Shown one piece after another: positions 23,388 to 31,970 of a stretch of 31,970 bases of DNA. Numbering within the stretch: the stretch's first letter is position 1; each line of letters begins with the position of its first letter. A program made the position numbers and the translations under genes. The notes below the pieces were generated by a model. That model was given only the letters and a program-made list of their open reading frames with translations, did not search any database and had not been told where the DNA came from. Source of the stretch: an uncultured Rhodospirillales bacterium (GTDB lineage: Bacteria; Pseudomonadota; Alphaproteobacteria; ATCC43930; CGMCC-115725); NCBI GenBank assembly GCA_903897565.1, contig CAIUCF010000422.1:1-31970 (forward strand), in the 5' to 3' direction.

Positions 23388-24167
23388 CTACTGCGCCACC
23401 ATCCCGCCATCGATGCTCAACTCGGCGCCGATGATGAATTTCGATTCGTCCGAGGCCAGGAACAGGCAGCCGAAGGCGACTTCCTCCGGCTGGCCGAGGC
23501 GGCCGATCGGGGTGCTGTCCTTGACTCGGGCTTCCATTTCGACGGGATCGATGCAGGCTTCCATCGCCTTGCGCAGCAGCGGCGTATCGACGGCGCCGGG
23601 ATGGATCGAGTTGGCACGGATGCCGTCGCGGGCGTGGGTCACCGCCGTACTCTTGGTCAGCAGCCGGACCGCACCCTTGGAGGCGTGGTAGGCGGCAAAG
23701 CCCGGCGAGCCGACGATGCCGTAAGCCGAGGAGATGTTGATGATCGAGCCGCCGCCGGTCTGCTTCATCGCCGGCACCGCGTATTTGGTGGCCAGGAACA
23801 CCCCCTTCACGTTGATGTCCATGATGTGGTCCCACTCTTCCTCGGTGGTGTCGACCTCGGTCTTGCCGCTCTCGACGGCAGCGTTGTTGACGAGGACGTC
23901 GAGCCGGCCGAATCGCTGGACGGCGAACTCCACCATCGCCTTGATCTCGGCATGGACGCCCATATCGGCGCGCAGGAATTCGGCGGTGCCGCCGGACTCG
24001 CGGATACTGCGGACGACCGCTTCGCCCATCGCGACCTGGATGTCGGCGACGAGGACCTTGGCGCCCTCGGCGGCGAAGAGCCGGCTGGTCGCCGCGCCCA
24101 TGCCGGAAGCCCCACCGGTGATGATGGCGACTTTTTCCGCGAGGCGGCCCGGTTTCGTGGTGTTCAT
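23388..24167 (-). CDS. SDR family oxidoreductase
   Basis: This 259-residue classical short-chain dehydrogenase/reductase has the cofactor loop TGGASGMG (17-24), an Asp at the end of strand 2 (VADIQ) favouring NAD, NNAA (94-97), the catalytic Ser in INISSAYG and the YHASK pair (Y160, K164). The C-terminal phrase GAELSIDGG is standard. It is close to the glucose-1-dehydrogenase/7-alpha-hydroxysteroid group, where substrate cannot be read from sequence. The start MNTTKPGRL has GGGAG upstream; the longer open frame is rejected. It diverges from a small unknown gene. Confidence 0.92.
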   Translation of the reverse strand: MNTTKPGRLAEKVAIITGGASGMGAATSRLFAAEGAKVLVADIQVAMGEAVVRSIRESGGTAEFLRADMGVHAEIKAMVEFAVQRFGRLDVLVNNAAVESGKTEVDTTEEEWDHIMDINVKGVFLATKYAVPAMKQTGGGSIINISSAYGIVGSPGFAAYHASKGAVRLLTKSTAVTHARDGIRANSIHPGAVDTPLLRKAMEACIDPVEMEARVKDSTPIGRLGQPEEVAFGCLFLASDESKFIIGAELSIDGGMVAQ

Positions 24168-24356
24168 GGCGCGACGCTCCCTGTTGATTATTGGAGCGCC
24201 GGTCCGGAGTTGGATCCTCGACATGCGCCCGCCGGAATTTGGCCCGATTTCCTCGCCCCCGTCCAGACCGGTTGCGTGCGTGCTGGCGGCGATGGACAAG
24301 TCGGCGCGTGGCTCCTAGGATCCCAACGGCAGAAGCAGCGAAAAGGGGAGGCAAGC

Positions 24357-24611
24357 ATGGTCGCGACACCATCGGAACAGGCAACCGAGGGACCCGGCGT
24401 TTCGCCGCGGCTCAGCGACCGTATCCTCTCGGCGCTCAATCTGGCGCTCGCCCAGGAAGATGTCTCGATTTGCGATCTCCTGGTCAGGGCGCTCGACCTC
24501 GCCATGACCCGTAATACCGGCGGCCCGGCTTTCGTCGAGCGGCGCGGCTTTCCGCCCGAGATGGAGAATGCCTTCGAGCGCCTGGCCCAGATCAGGGGCA
24601 GACATACCTGA
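24357..24611 (+). CDS. Small protein of unknown function (84 aa)
   Basis: I do not recognise the family. The ATG is preceded by a strong GGGGAGG five to seven bases upstream, which sets the start within a longer open frame that otherwise runs antisense to the SDR gene. The product is mostly helical, with an amphipathic central helix (LSDRILSALNLALAQEDVS and DLLVRALDLAM) and a basic end. It has no signal peptide or membrane segment. It diverges from the SDR gene and is followed by a second SDR gene 122 bases on. Confidence 0.7.
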   Translation: MVATPSEQATEGPGVSPRLSDRILSALNLALAQEDVSICDLLVRALDLAMTRNTGGPAFVERRGFPPEMENAFERLAQIRGRHT

Positions 24612-24733
24612 AGTCGCGCCGACCGGCCCTGTCCGGCGCCGGAGATTCCGGGTTTTCTGAAAAACCGCCGCCGCTATAGTGCTGCGCGATCAATGTCAGA
24701 CCGCGGCATGCGCGGCAGAGCGGGAGCATCATC

Positions 24734-25474
24734 ATGGCCATTCTCGTCACCGGCGGTACCAAGGGCATCGGCCTTGCCATTGCGCAGCGTTTCGCCAAGC
24801 CCGGCACTGCCGTGTTTCTCAACTACCTTGCCGATGATGCAGCCGCAGCCACAGCCAAGGCGGCGATCGAGGCTGCCGGTGCGACCTGCCACCTGGTCAA
24901 GGGCGATGTCGGAACTCCGGACGGCGCCCGCGAAGTCGTCGCCGCCGTGGCGGCGCGGACCGACCGGCTCGACCAGATCGTGCATTGCGCAGTGCGGGTC
25001 GTGATCGAGCCGCTGATGTCGGTCGATCTCGCCGCCTTTACCGCGGCGATCAACCTCAACGGCACGGCCCTGCTCTACGTCGTCCAGCATGCCCGGCCTT
25101 TGCTGGTGCGCGGCAGCAGCGTGTTCTTCCTGTCCAGCCGCGGCGGTCGCGTCGTCGTGCCGAATTACGCTGCCGTCGGCGTCGGCAAGGCGCTGGCGGA
25201 ATGCCTCGTGCGCTATCTGGCGCAGGAACTCGCACCGCTCGGCGTGCGGGCGAACTGCGTGGCGCCGAGCGCCGTCGATACCGCGGCCCTGCGGCAGGTC
25301 TATGGCGACAAGACCGACGAAATCATGGCGCAGTCGGCGGCGACCAATCCGAGCGGCCGCAACGTCACGGATGACGACTACTGCAGCCTGATCGAGTTCC
25401 TGGCGAGCCCGGCGGCGGCCATGATCCAAGGGCAGGTGATCTTCGTCACCGGCGGATCCTACCTCGCCGCGTGA
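24734..25474 (+). CDS. SDR oxidoreductase resembling enoyl-ACP reductase III (FabL)
   Basis: The 246-residue product is a Rossmann-fold SDR with TGGTKGIG (6-13), but it departs from the classical pattern. The NNAG motif is VHCAVR, and the catalytic Tyr and Lys are six residues apart (Y145, K152 in NYAAVGVGK) instead of three. This Y-x6-K spacing is that of enoyl-ACP reductases. NYAAVGVGKALAE, NPSGRNV and the closing MIQGQVIFVTGG correspond closely to the equivalent segments of Bacillus FabL as I recall them. It could reduce enoyl-thioesters in fatty-acid or polyketide synthesis. No carrier protein or ketosynthase gene is beside it. Ribosome binding site: GGGAGCATCATC. Confidence 0.85.
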   Translation: MAILVTGGTKGIGLAIAQRFAKPGTAVFLNYLADDAAAATAKAAIEAAGATCHLVKGDVGTPDGAREVVAAVAARTDRLDQIVHCAVRVVIEPLMSVDLAAFTAAINLNGTALLYVVQHARPLLVRGSSVFFLSSRGGRVVVPNYAAVGVGKALAECLVRYLAQELAPLGVRANCVAPSAVDTAALRQVYGDKTDEIMAQSAATNPSGRNVTDDDYCSLIEFLASPAAAMIQGQVIFVTGGSYLAA

Positions 25475-25605
25475 CGGCCGCTGTGCTCGATCCGACTCGG
25501 AATTTCACTGATCTGACGCAATGAGTGTGGTATCCTGGGGTTGAGCGGGCGCGAGTCTTCAGCCAAATCCAAAATGCGCCTACAGATTTCCTGGGGAGGC
25601 CCGTC

Positions 25606-26379
25606 ATGAAGCGTGGGATTCAGGCGTTCGCTTTTGTCTCGGCATTGGCTATCGGGCTGTCGCAGCCGGCATCCGCCTACGAGTACCCGCTCCAATTCGC
25701 CGCGAACAGCGGTGCACGCGGGCTGGTCGTCGCGGGCTACGCCTTTACCGCGACAGGCGTGAGCGGCAATTGCAGCTATTACACGCAGCATAGTGGCTCC
25801 GGTCGGGGCGGCGGCTACAAGACCGTCAAGACCTATTACAATCAGACCTGCAACTGGGACAAATACGGCAACCTGCTGAGCGTCGCCGCCGGGGCGCCCG
25901 TCGTCCCGGTGCCGCTGACGACCCGCGGCACGGAGACGATCTACGCGACCGCTCCGGGGGATGCCTATACCGGGACCGACAGCGCGGGCGGCGTCCACGG
26001 CTTCGTCTTCACCTATGGTGCGCATTATACCTGGACGACACCGCAGACCTCGCTCGTCCTGCCGCAGGCGCCCTATCAGGTGCAGGCGACGTTGGTGAGC
26101 GATGGCGATTATGCCGTCACGATTGCCAAGGTGACGGCGAGCGCGCTGGTGGCGAAGGCGACGATCCTGAGCAACACCTGCAAGGGCAAGATCGCGGTCG
26201 GCGCGAGTTGCACGGTCACCGTCAATTACGATCCCTCCGCGATCACCGTCACCTCCGATTCGACGAATCCTTTGGTCTACGACACCTTGACGATCGGGGT
26301 GATCGCGAGCTCCCACGTTTCCCCGGATTTCGTGCAGAACTATACCGTTCAGATCAATCCGGCCAACAACAACAACTAG
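25606..26379 (+). CDS. Exported beta-rich protein of unknown function (257 aa)
   Basis: The product has a signal peptide (MKRGIQAFAFVSALAIGLSQ, cut after ASA near residue 24) and a Gly/Ser/Thr/Tyr-rich mature chain that looks all-beta. The C-terminal 80 residues resemble an immunoglobulin-like repeat of the ASPM/SPD-2/Hydin or choice-of-anchor type: ILSNTCKGKIAVGASCTVTVNYDP with a paired Cys. Two further cysteines occur in SGNCSYY and NQTCNWD. It ends in an Asn run. GGGGAGG precedes the chosen ATG. It is probably periplasmic or surface located; function unknown. Confidence 0.75.
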   Translation: MKRGIQAFAFVSALAIGLSQPASAYEYPLQFAANSGARGLVVAGYAFTATGVSGNCSYYTQHSGSGRGGGYKTVKTYYNQTCNWDKYGNLLSVAAGAPVVPVPLTTRGTETIYATAPGDAYTGTDSAGGVHGFVFTYGAHYTWTTPQTSLVLPQAPYQVQATLVSDGDYAVTIAKVTASALVAKATILSNTCKGKIAVGASCTVTVNYDPSAITVTSDSTNPLVYDTLTIGVIASSHVSPDFVQNYTVQINPANNNN

Positions 26380-26389
26380 ATAGCGGCGC

Positions 26390-26418
26390 CGCCGGGGGCC
26401 GGGTCCGCTCCCCCGGCG
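26390..26418 (+). terminator. GC-rich hairpin between the exported protein and recQ
   Basis: A perfect nine-base-pair stem CGCCGGGGG/CCCCCGGCG closes an 11-base loop, starting 11 bases after the stop. The downstream bases ACATTGCC have no long T run. Confidence 0.55.
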
Positions 26419-26468
26419 ACATTGCCTCTCGCCATCGGCTTGGTGCGCGGCTAGTCTGCGCCGCACCG

Positions 26469-28319
<1,851 letters not shown>

Positions 28320-28330
28320 GAACGACTCGG

Positions 28331-28373
28331 CGCGACTCGGGGCAAAAAATTCCGATCTCGGGGCCGAGTCGCG
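28331..28373 (+). terminator. Long hairpin between recQ and the cold-shock gene
   Basis: CGCGACTCGG and CCGAGTCGCG form a perfect ten-base-pair stem around a 23-base loop that holds a small inner stem (CCGA-TC-TCGG). A further direct copy of CGACTCGG lies just upstream at 28323-28330. No T run follows, so this may be a terminator or part of the cold-shock leader. Confidence 0.45.
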
Positions 28374-28486
28374 GCAAGGTTAATGTGAATAATTGATAAA
28401 AATACGCCCTTTTTGTGGCGAGGGGCTGGTATGTCCAAAGATTTTAGGTATGATTAGAGTGGGTGTGTAATTCCGAGTAGTTCGCC

Positions 28487-29026
28487 ATGTATGATCGCCG
28501 TCCCGGCTCTTTTCGTAGTGATGAGTCACCTGCTGGCCGCCAAGTGGACGCCAAGGTGAAATGGTTCAACGCCGCGAAGGGCTTTGGTTTCGTGACACCC
28601 GCCGACGGCACCCAGGACGCCTTTCTCCCGATCGGAACCTTGCGCAAGGCCGGCTATGAGGATGTCCGCGAAGGCACCTCCCTGGTCTGCGAAATCGGCA
28701 GCGGCGCCAAGGGTCCGCTCGTGCTGGCCGTTCTCGACGTCGATAGCTCGACGGCGATCAGTCCCAGCGGCGGTAGCGCGGGATATGGCGGGGCCGCGGC
28801 GGCGCCGCGCAAGCCGGCCTCGACCCTCGATGGTTCGGTCAAATGGTTCGAGCCGCAGAAGGGCTTCGGTTTTATCTCCCCCGATGGCGGCGGCAAGGAC
28901 ATCTTCATCCACATCACGGCGCTGCGCCGGAGCGGCCTTGCGGGGCTCGAGCCTGGCACGAGGGTGCGTGTCGACGTCGTGGATGGCAAGAAGGGCCTCG
29001 AAGCAGACCGGGTCACCGTGATTTAG
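28487..29026 (+). CDS. Double cold-shock-domain protein
   Basis: This 179-residue protein carries two cold-shock domains (about 20-87 and 114-179), joined by a Gly/Ala/Ser-rich linker. The RNP1 motifs are VKWFNAAKGFGFV and VKWFEPQKGFGFI. The second domain keeps RNP2 as DIFIHIT, but the first has DAFLPIG, losing the His of the usual VFVH. Such two-domain proteins are typical of alphaproteobacteria and act as RNA chaperones under cold, stationary-phase or other stress. The ribosome binding site is weak (CGAGT), and the leader is AT-rich, suggesting control at the RNA level. Confidence 0.9.
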   Translation: MYDRRPGSFRSDESPAGRQVDAKVKWFNAAKGFGFVTPADGTQDAFLPIGTLRKAGYEDVREGTSLVCEIGSGAKGPLVLAVLDVDSSTAISPSGGSAGYGGAAAAPRKPASTLDGSVKWFEPQKGFGFISPDGGGKDIFIHITALRRSGLAGLEPGTRVRVDVVDGKKGLEADRVTVI

Positions 29027-29051
29027 CACGACCGCGATGGTCGGGTAATCA

Positions 29052-29081
29052 GGCGCCGCCGGGATGCTGTCCGGCGGCGTC
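29052..29081. terminator. Bidirectional hairpin terminator
   Basis: A stem of about eleven pairs, core GCCGCCGG/CCGGCGGC with outer C-G, G-U and G-C pairs, closes an eight-base loop between the convergent cold-shock gene and the minus-strand gene ending at 29083. Both directions could use it. Confidence 0.65.
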
Positions 29082-29082
29082 G

Positions 29083-29442
29083 TCATTTCGGCTTGACGCG
29101 GCCGCCGACATAGACGGAGCAACTGCTGCTGCCGTCCTGGTAAAAGAAATAATCCTCGCTCTTCAGCGCCTTGTGACCAGGGTCGCGGAGATTGAGTCCG
29201 GTTCCCTTGGCGATGCCGAGCAGGCCGCCGCCCTGGGGCCCATCGAAGCGGGCGACGAAGCGATTCATCTCGATCTCGTTGAATTTCCCTGTCGCGCAGA
29301 GCCGACCCAGATCCGGATCCATCACGCCGACATCCCAATAGGGATGCTCCGAGCGCAGCAGAGTCCGCGCGCTGTCGGCAGCAGCGGGACACGCCATCAG
29401 CAACCCACCGAGCGCCAGGATGCCGGCTATGGGAACGCGCAT
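29083..29442 (-). CDS. Small exported protein of unknown function (119 aa)
   Basis: The product has a signal peptide (MRVPIAGILALGGLLMACPA; a Cys at 18 could suggest a lipobox-like site, but cleavage after AAA near residue 22 fits better). The mature domain is about 97 residues, with Cys in GRLCATGKF and SSCSVYVGGR that may form a disulfide. No family is recognised. Its ribosome binding site (GGAGAA) lies next to the stop of the upstream gene, 15 bases away, so the two are probably translated together. Confidence 0.7.
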   Translation of the reverse strand: MRVPIAGILALGGLLMACPAAADSARTLLRSEHPYWDVGVMDPDLGRLCATGKFNEIEMNRFVARFDGPQGGGLLGIAKGTGLNLRDPGHKALKSEDYFFYQDGSSSCSVYVGGRVKPK

Positions 29443-29457
29443 CGCGATGGTTCTCCG

Positions 29458-29874
29458 TCAGCTGCGCTTGGCCAGCAGCAGGATATAGGCGGCGAAATCG
29501 ACCGGCTTCAGCCGCGTCGCCCGGCGCGCGATAGCGTCGCTGATCTCGCCGTCGAGCGCCTTGGCCAGCACCATCTGGTTCTCGACATGCTTCTGCAGGA
29601 CCTTGAAGATCCCGGTGGCGCCCTTGAGCCGGGGGTAATGCCGTGGGTCGATCAGTTTCTCCTTTCGAGAAATCCGCTCGAACATGATCTCCTCGCTGTC
29701 GATTTCGGCGGGCAGGGTACTCAGCAGGACCCAGTCGTTCTCGCCGCACCAATCCTCGAGTGCGACCGGCTCCGGCTCCTCGGTATAGCCGACCTTGTAG
29801 AGATGCTTCGACAATCCGACATCGTTGCCCCAGTCGCCGAGCGCCGCGCTTTTCGCTACGTAGATGATGCCCAT
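29458..29874 (-). CDS. Protein of unknown function, faintly GIY-YIG-like (138 aa)
   Basis: The N-terminus MGIIYVAKSAALGDWG followed by HLYKVGYTEEP resembles the paired strands of GIY-YIG/T5orf172-type nuclease domains (GxxYV...KVGYT). A Glu-containing helix (IDSEEIMFERIS) lies where such folds carry an acidic residue. The catalytic Arg and the rest of the signature are not clear, so a nuclease activity is not claimed. There is no signal peptide. It is followed closely by the small exported protein and preceded 33 bases upstream by the DHA2 exporter gene, all on the minus strand. Confidence 0.6.
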   Translation of the reverse strand: MGIIYVAKSAALGDWGNDVGLSKHLYKVGYTEEPEPVALEDWCGENDWVLLSTLPAEIDSEEIMFERISRKEKLIDPRHYPRLKGATGIFKVLQKHVENQMVLAKALDGEISDAIARRATRLKPVDFAAYILLLAKRS

Positions 29875-29907
29875 CGTCCCAACCTGATGCCTGTCCAGAC
29901 CTAGCTT

Positions 29908-31437
29908 CTACAGTAGATCCGACGGCCGCGTCATCCTGCTCGCCCGCAATAGGGGAATCAGCAGCAGCGCCGCGCCCAGACTGCAGCCGAGCACGAGCCA
30001 GGCCTCGTTGAAGGCGAGCGTCGCGGCGGCATGGTCGATCAAGGGCTTGACGAAATCCCGGTCCGCGGCACTGACGGGGCCAAGCGGCGTGCCGTGAAAC
30101 CGCGCCAGCGGCAGCCCGACGAAACCGGCGGATTCGCGGTCGCCGCCCTGAAGGCGCTCTCCGAGGGCGTTGGCCAGTCGGGGCGCCCGGTTGGTGCTGA
30201 TCGTGTCTACGACGGCGATGCCGATTGCGCCGCCGAGGTTGCGACACAGATTGACCATGGCGCTGGCGTCGGCGAGACGGTCCGCAGGTTGTCCGGCGAG
30301 AGCGATTCGTGTCAGGGGGAGCATGACGAGGAGGACGCCGCAGCCGCGCAGGATTTGCGGGGACAACAATTCCCGGGCGTCGCTGCGCGGCGTTTCGAAA
30401 CCGTTCGCGATCATCCCGGCGGCGAACAGGACCATGCCGAAAGCGGCGACGACTGCGGCCGGCCAGCGCTGATCGGCATAGGCGGCGAGGGGAGCGCTGA
30501 GCAGTTGCGCGGCGCCCATCGCGGTCATGATGATCCCGATTTCCAGCGAATCATGGCTGCGCACGAAGCCGAGGAACAGCGGCAGCAGATAGACCGAGCC
30601 GTAGAGCCCGGCGCCGAAGACGAAGCTCAGGCCGCAGGCCGCGGCGAACCGCCGGTCCGTGAACAGCCGCAGATCGATCAGGGGGACCGGATGAGACCGG
30701 CAATGCGCGATCCCGAAAGCGCCGAGAAACGGGATGGCGGCCAGATACAGCAGGGCTTCAGGGCTGGACCAGCCCTGCTCGGGCGCACGATTGAGCAGCA
30801 ATTCGATGGCCGCGAGCATGAGCGAGAGGGCGATCGCGGCGGCGCCGTCAATCCGACGCCATGCCGCCAGATCGGCGCGATCGACGCGGATCAGCGTCCC
30901 CGTCAGCAAGGCGACGACGACGCCGGGGATGACATTTACCAGAAACAGCCAGGGCCAGTCGTATCGCGCGGTGATATAGCCGCCGAGACAAGGGCCGAGC
31001 GTCGGCGCCAATACCGCGAGGCTACCGGCGAGCAGGGTCGCCCGCGGCTGCAGCGACGGGGGGAACAGCTTGTAGCCGGCGCTGAACACCGTCGGGATGA
31101 TGGCTCCGCCACAGAAGCCCTGGATCGTTCGGCACAGGATCAGCAGCTGCCAGGACCCGGACCAGGCGCAGCCGATACTCGACAGCGTGAAGCCGGCTAT
31201 CGCTGCGGTGAACAGGCCGCCGGTGGACAGCACCGGCGTCAGGCAGCCGGTCAGCATGATCGCGATCACTTCGGCGATCAGGTAGCTGGTCTGGACCCAG
31301 TTCAGCACGTGTCGTGGAATCCGGAGGCCGGCCTGGATATCCGGCAAGGAGGAGGCGACGATCTGGATGTCGAGGATCGCCATGAACATGCCGATGCTCA
31401 TGGCGGTAAAGCCGAGCCAGGCCGCGCCGCGGGTCAC
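29908..31437 (-). CDS. DHA2-type MFS efflux transporter (EmrB/QacA-like)
   Basis: This 509-residue protein has about fourteen membrane segments, the number of the DHA2 drug:proton antiporters. TM1 carries the typical FMAILDIQIVASSLPDIQ motif, followed by WVQTSYLIAEVIAIMLTG, CRTIQGFCGGAIIPTVF and GPCLGGYI. The start is a GTG that overlaps the stop of the upstream methyltransferase gene (GTGA), so translation is likely coupled. Coupling to a methyltransferase, and possibly a polyketide synthase, suggests export of a small lipid-like product. EmrA-type adaptor genes are absent, and its substrate is unknown. Confidence 0.9.
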   Translation of the reverse strand: MTRGAAWLGFTAMSIGMFMAILDIQIVASSLPDIQAGLRIPRHVLNWVQTSYLIAEVIAIMLTGCLTPVLSTGGLFTAAIAGFTLSSIGCAWSGSWQLLILCRTIQGFCGGAIIPTVFSAGYKLFPPSLQPRATLLAGSLAVLAPTLGPCLGGYITARYDWPWLFLVNVIPGVVVALLTGTLIRVDRADLAAWRRIDGAAAIALSLMLAAIELLLNRAPEQGWSSPEALLYLAAIPFLGAFGIAHCRSHPVPLIDLRLFTDRRFAAACGLSFVFGAGLYGSVYLLPLFLGFVRSHDSLEIGIIMTAMGAAQLLSAPLAAYADQRWPAAVVAAFGMVLFAAGMIANGFETPRSDARELLSPQILRGCGVLLVMLPLTRIALAGQPADRLADASAMVNLCRNLGGAIGIAVVDTISTNRAPRLANALGERLQGGDRESAGFVGLPLARFHGTPLGPVSAADRDFVKPLIDHAAATLAFNEAWLVLGCSLGAALLLIPLLRASRMTRPSDLL

Positions 31438-31934
31438 AAGGCCCGCCGCGGTGCCAGCGCTTGTTCCTCGACACCGATGCGCAGCCGCAGCAGCAGGAGA
31501 TTGAGGATAGAGAAGCCGATTGCGACACCATAGGCGCCGAAGGCGATGGGCAGGATCGCGATCTCGGCGATGACGATGGCGTAGTTCGGATGGCGCAGGA
31601 TGCGAAACGGCCCACGACGGATCAGCGGGGCGTCGGGCAGGGTGATGATGCGCGTGGTCCAGTAGGGGCCCAAACTCGCCACCACCCAGAGGCGGAGGAG
31701 TTGCAGCGCCGCCATGACGCCGATCAGATCCCAGTTGGGAACCCGGCCGGGCGAGACCGTCGCCAGCATCGCCAACAGCCAACCGCCGTGGAGGAGGATG
31801 AACAGGGGATAATGCTCGCGACCGACCTCGTGGCCGCCGCGGGCGATCAGTCGGCGCTCGTTGCGTCGCGCATAGGCGAGTTCGGCGAGCCGCTGGCAGG
31901 CGATCAGGCCGACGATCAGGTAGAGCGCGCTCAT
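31434..31934 (-). CDS. ICMT-family methyltransferase (BpsB/YpbQ-like)
   Basis: The 166-residue membrane protein belongs to the isoprenylcysteine carboxyl methyltransferase-like family. It has about four hydrophobic segments and the family core RRGPFRILRHPNY (about 106-118), where the SAM-binding site begins, followed by an acidic Glu helix (GVEEQAL). Proteins of this size next to type III polyketide synthases, such as Bacillus BpsB (YpbQ), methylate alkylpyrones. It overlaps the upstream gene by ATGA and the downstream exporter by GTGA, giving a tight three-gene set. The substrate is inferred from context only. Confidence 0.85.
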   Translation of the reverse strand: MSALYLIVGLIACQRLAELAYARRNERRLIARGGHEVGREHYPLFILLHGGWLLAMLATVSPGRVPNWDLIGVMAALQLLRLWVVASLGPYWTTRIITLPDAPLIRRGPFRILRHPNYAIVIAEIAILPIAFGAYGVAIGFSILNLLLLRLRIGVEEQALAPRRAL

Positions 31935-31970
31935 GCCGCTTCCAATACCAGGAACCCGGTGCTGAACCCC
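31931..31970 (-). CDS. C-terminal end of an unidentified gene (type III PKS candidate)
   Basis: Only the last twelve codons are in view, reading GFSTGFLVLEAA and ending in a TGA that overlaps the methyltransferase ATG. The GF-S/T-x-x-x-L-L type ending fits the C-terminus of chalcone-synthase-like type III polyketide synthases, and these commonly precede ICMT-type methyltransferase genes. The fragment is too short for a firm call. Confidence 0.4.
   Translation of the reverse strand, partial: GFSTGFLVLEAA

Noticed and set aside
24651..24666. GGTTTT-CTGA-AAAACC hairpin read as a terminator
   Set aside because: The stem is short and AT-rich, with no T run after it; too weak to list as a feature.
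30031..31533. Long plus-strand open frame opposite the DHA2 gene
   Set aside because: It is antisense to a well-supported transporter and reads as low-complexity Gln/Arg/Asp/Gly sequence.

Overview
The window reads as chromosomal DNA from a high-G+C alphaproteobacterium, probably of a Rhodospirillales-like lineage. Supporting signs are the GC-rich codon choice, a pdxH gene divergent from a DnaJ-class gene, a DUF6456 protein, an alphaproteobacterial-type flagellin and many stand-alone metabolic genes. No rRNA, tRNA, CRISPR array, transposase gene or replication origin was found. I assigned 35 complete protein genes and two genes cut by the window edges.

Region 1 (1-5.1 kb): the tail of a low-molecular-weight phosphatase is followed by a structured intergenic stretch and a small protein. 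A minus-strand sulfur/cofactor group follows: cysK, moeB (overlapping cysK) and a renalase-like flavoprotein. A dyad sits upstream of cysK. Region 2 (3.8-9.0 kb): an aldehyde dehydrogenase with an MdtG-like efflux pump diverges from a zinc alcohol dehydrogenase followed by a lactonase-like metallo-beta-lactamase-fold enzyme. This looks like a small catabolic or detoxification locus. Region 3 (9.1-12.0 kb): a YihY/BrkB membrane protein, a DnaJ-class co-chaperone and pdxH.

Region 4 (12.0-14.1 kb): an isolated flagellin with a structured leader and a strong terminator, followed by a GT-A-type glycosyltransferase that could act on the flagellin. Region 5 (14.3-18.5 kb): small exported proteins, a HTH/S24 LexA-like regulator divergent from a DUF6456 gene across two palindromic operator candidates, hisI, and a 2-keto-4-pentenoate hydratase-like gene. 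Region 6 (18.5-21.7 kb): a Bcr/CflA-type efflux gene and a YheS-type ABC-F ATPase separated by a near-perfect inverted repeat.

Region 7 (21.7-23.4 kb) has a visibly lower G+C and an accessory look, with repeat-bearing noncoding DNA, an LprI-like exported protein and a VapBC-type toxin-antitoxin pair with its own inverted-repeat operator. Region 8 (23.4-26.4 kb): two SDR enzymes, one with the Y-x6-K spacing of FabL enoyl-ACP reductases, plus a small unknown protein and an exported beta-rich protein. Region 9 (26.5-29.1 kb): recQ and a double cold-shock-domain protein. Region 10 (29.1-32.0 kb): a tight minus-strand run of a BpsB/YpbQ-like ICMT-family methyltransferase, a DHA2 exporter and two small unknown genes. 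It starts with the cut-off end of a gene that could be a type III polyketide synthase.

No single element is clearly a new defence or mobile system. The best leads are the flagellin/glycosyltransferase pair, the S24-regulator/DUF6456 divergon, the FabL-like SDR, the MoeB-CysK coupling, the polyketide-type operon at the right edge and the structured noncoding stretch at 341-530.
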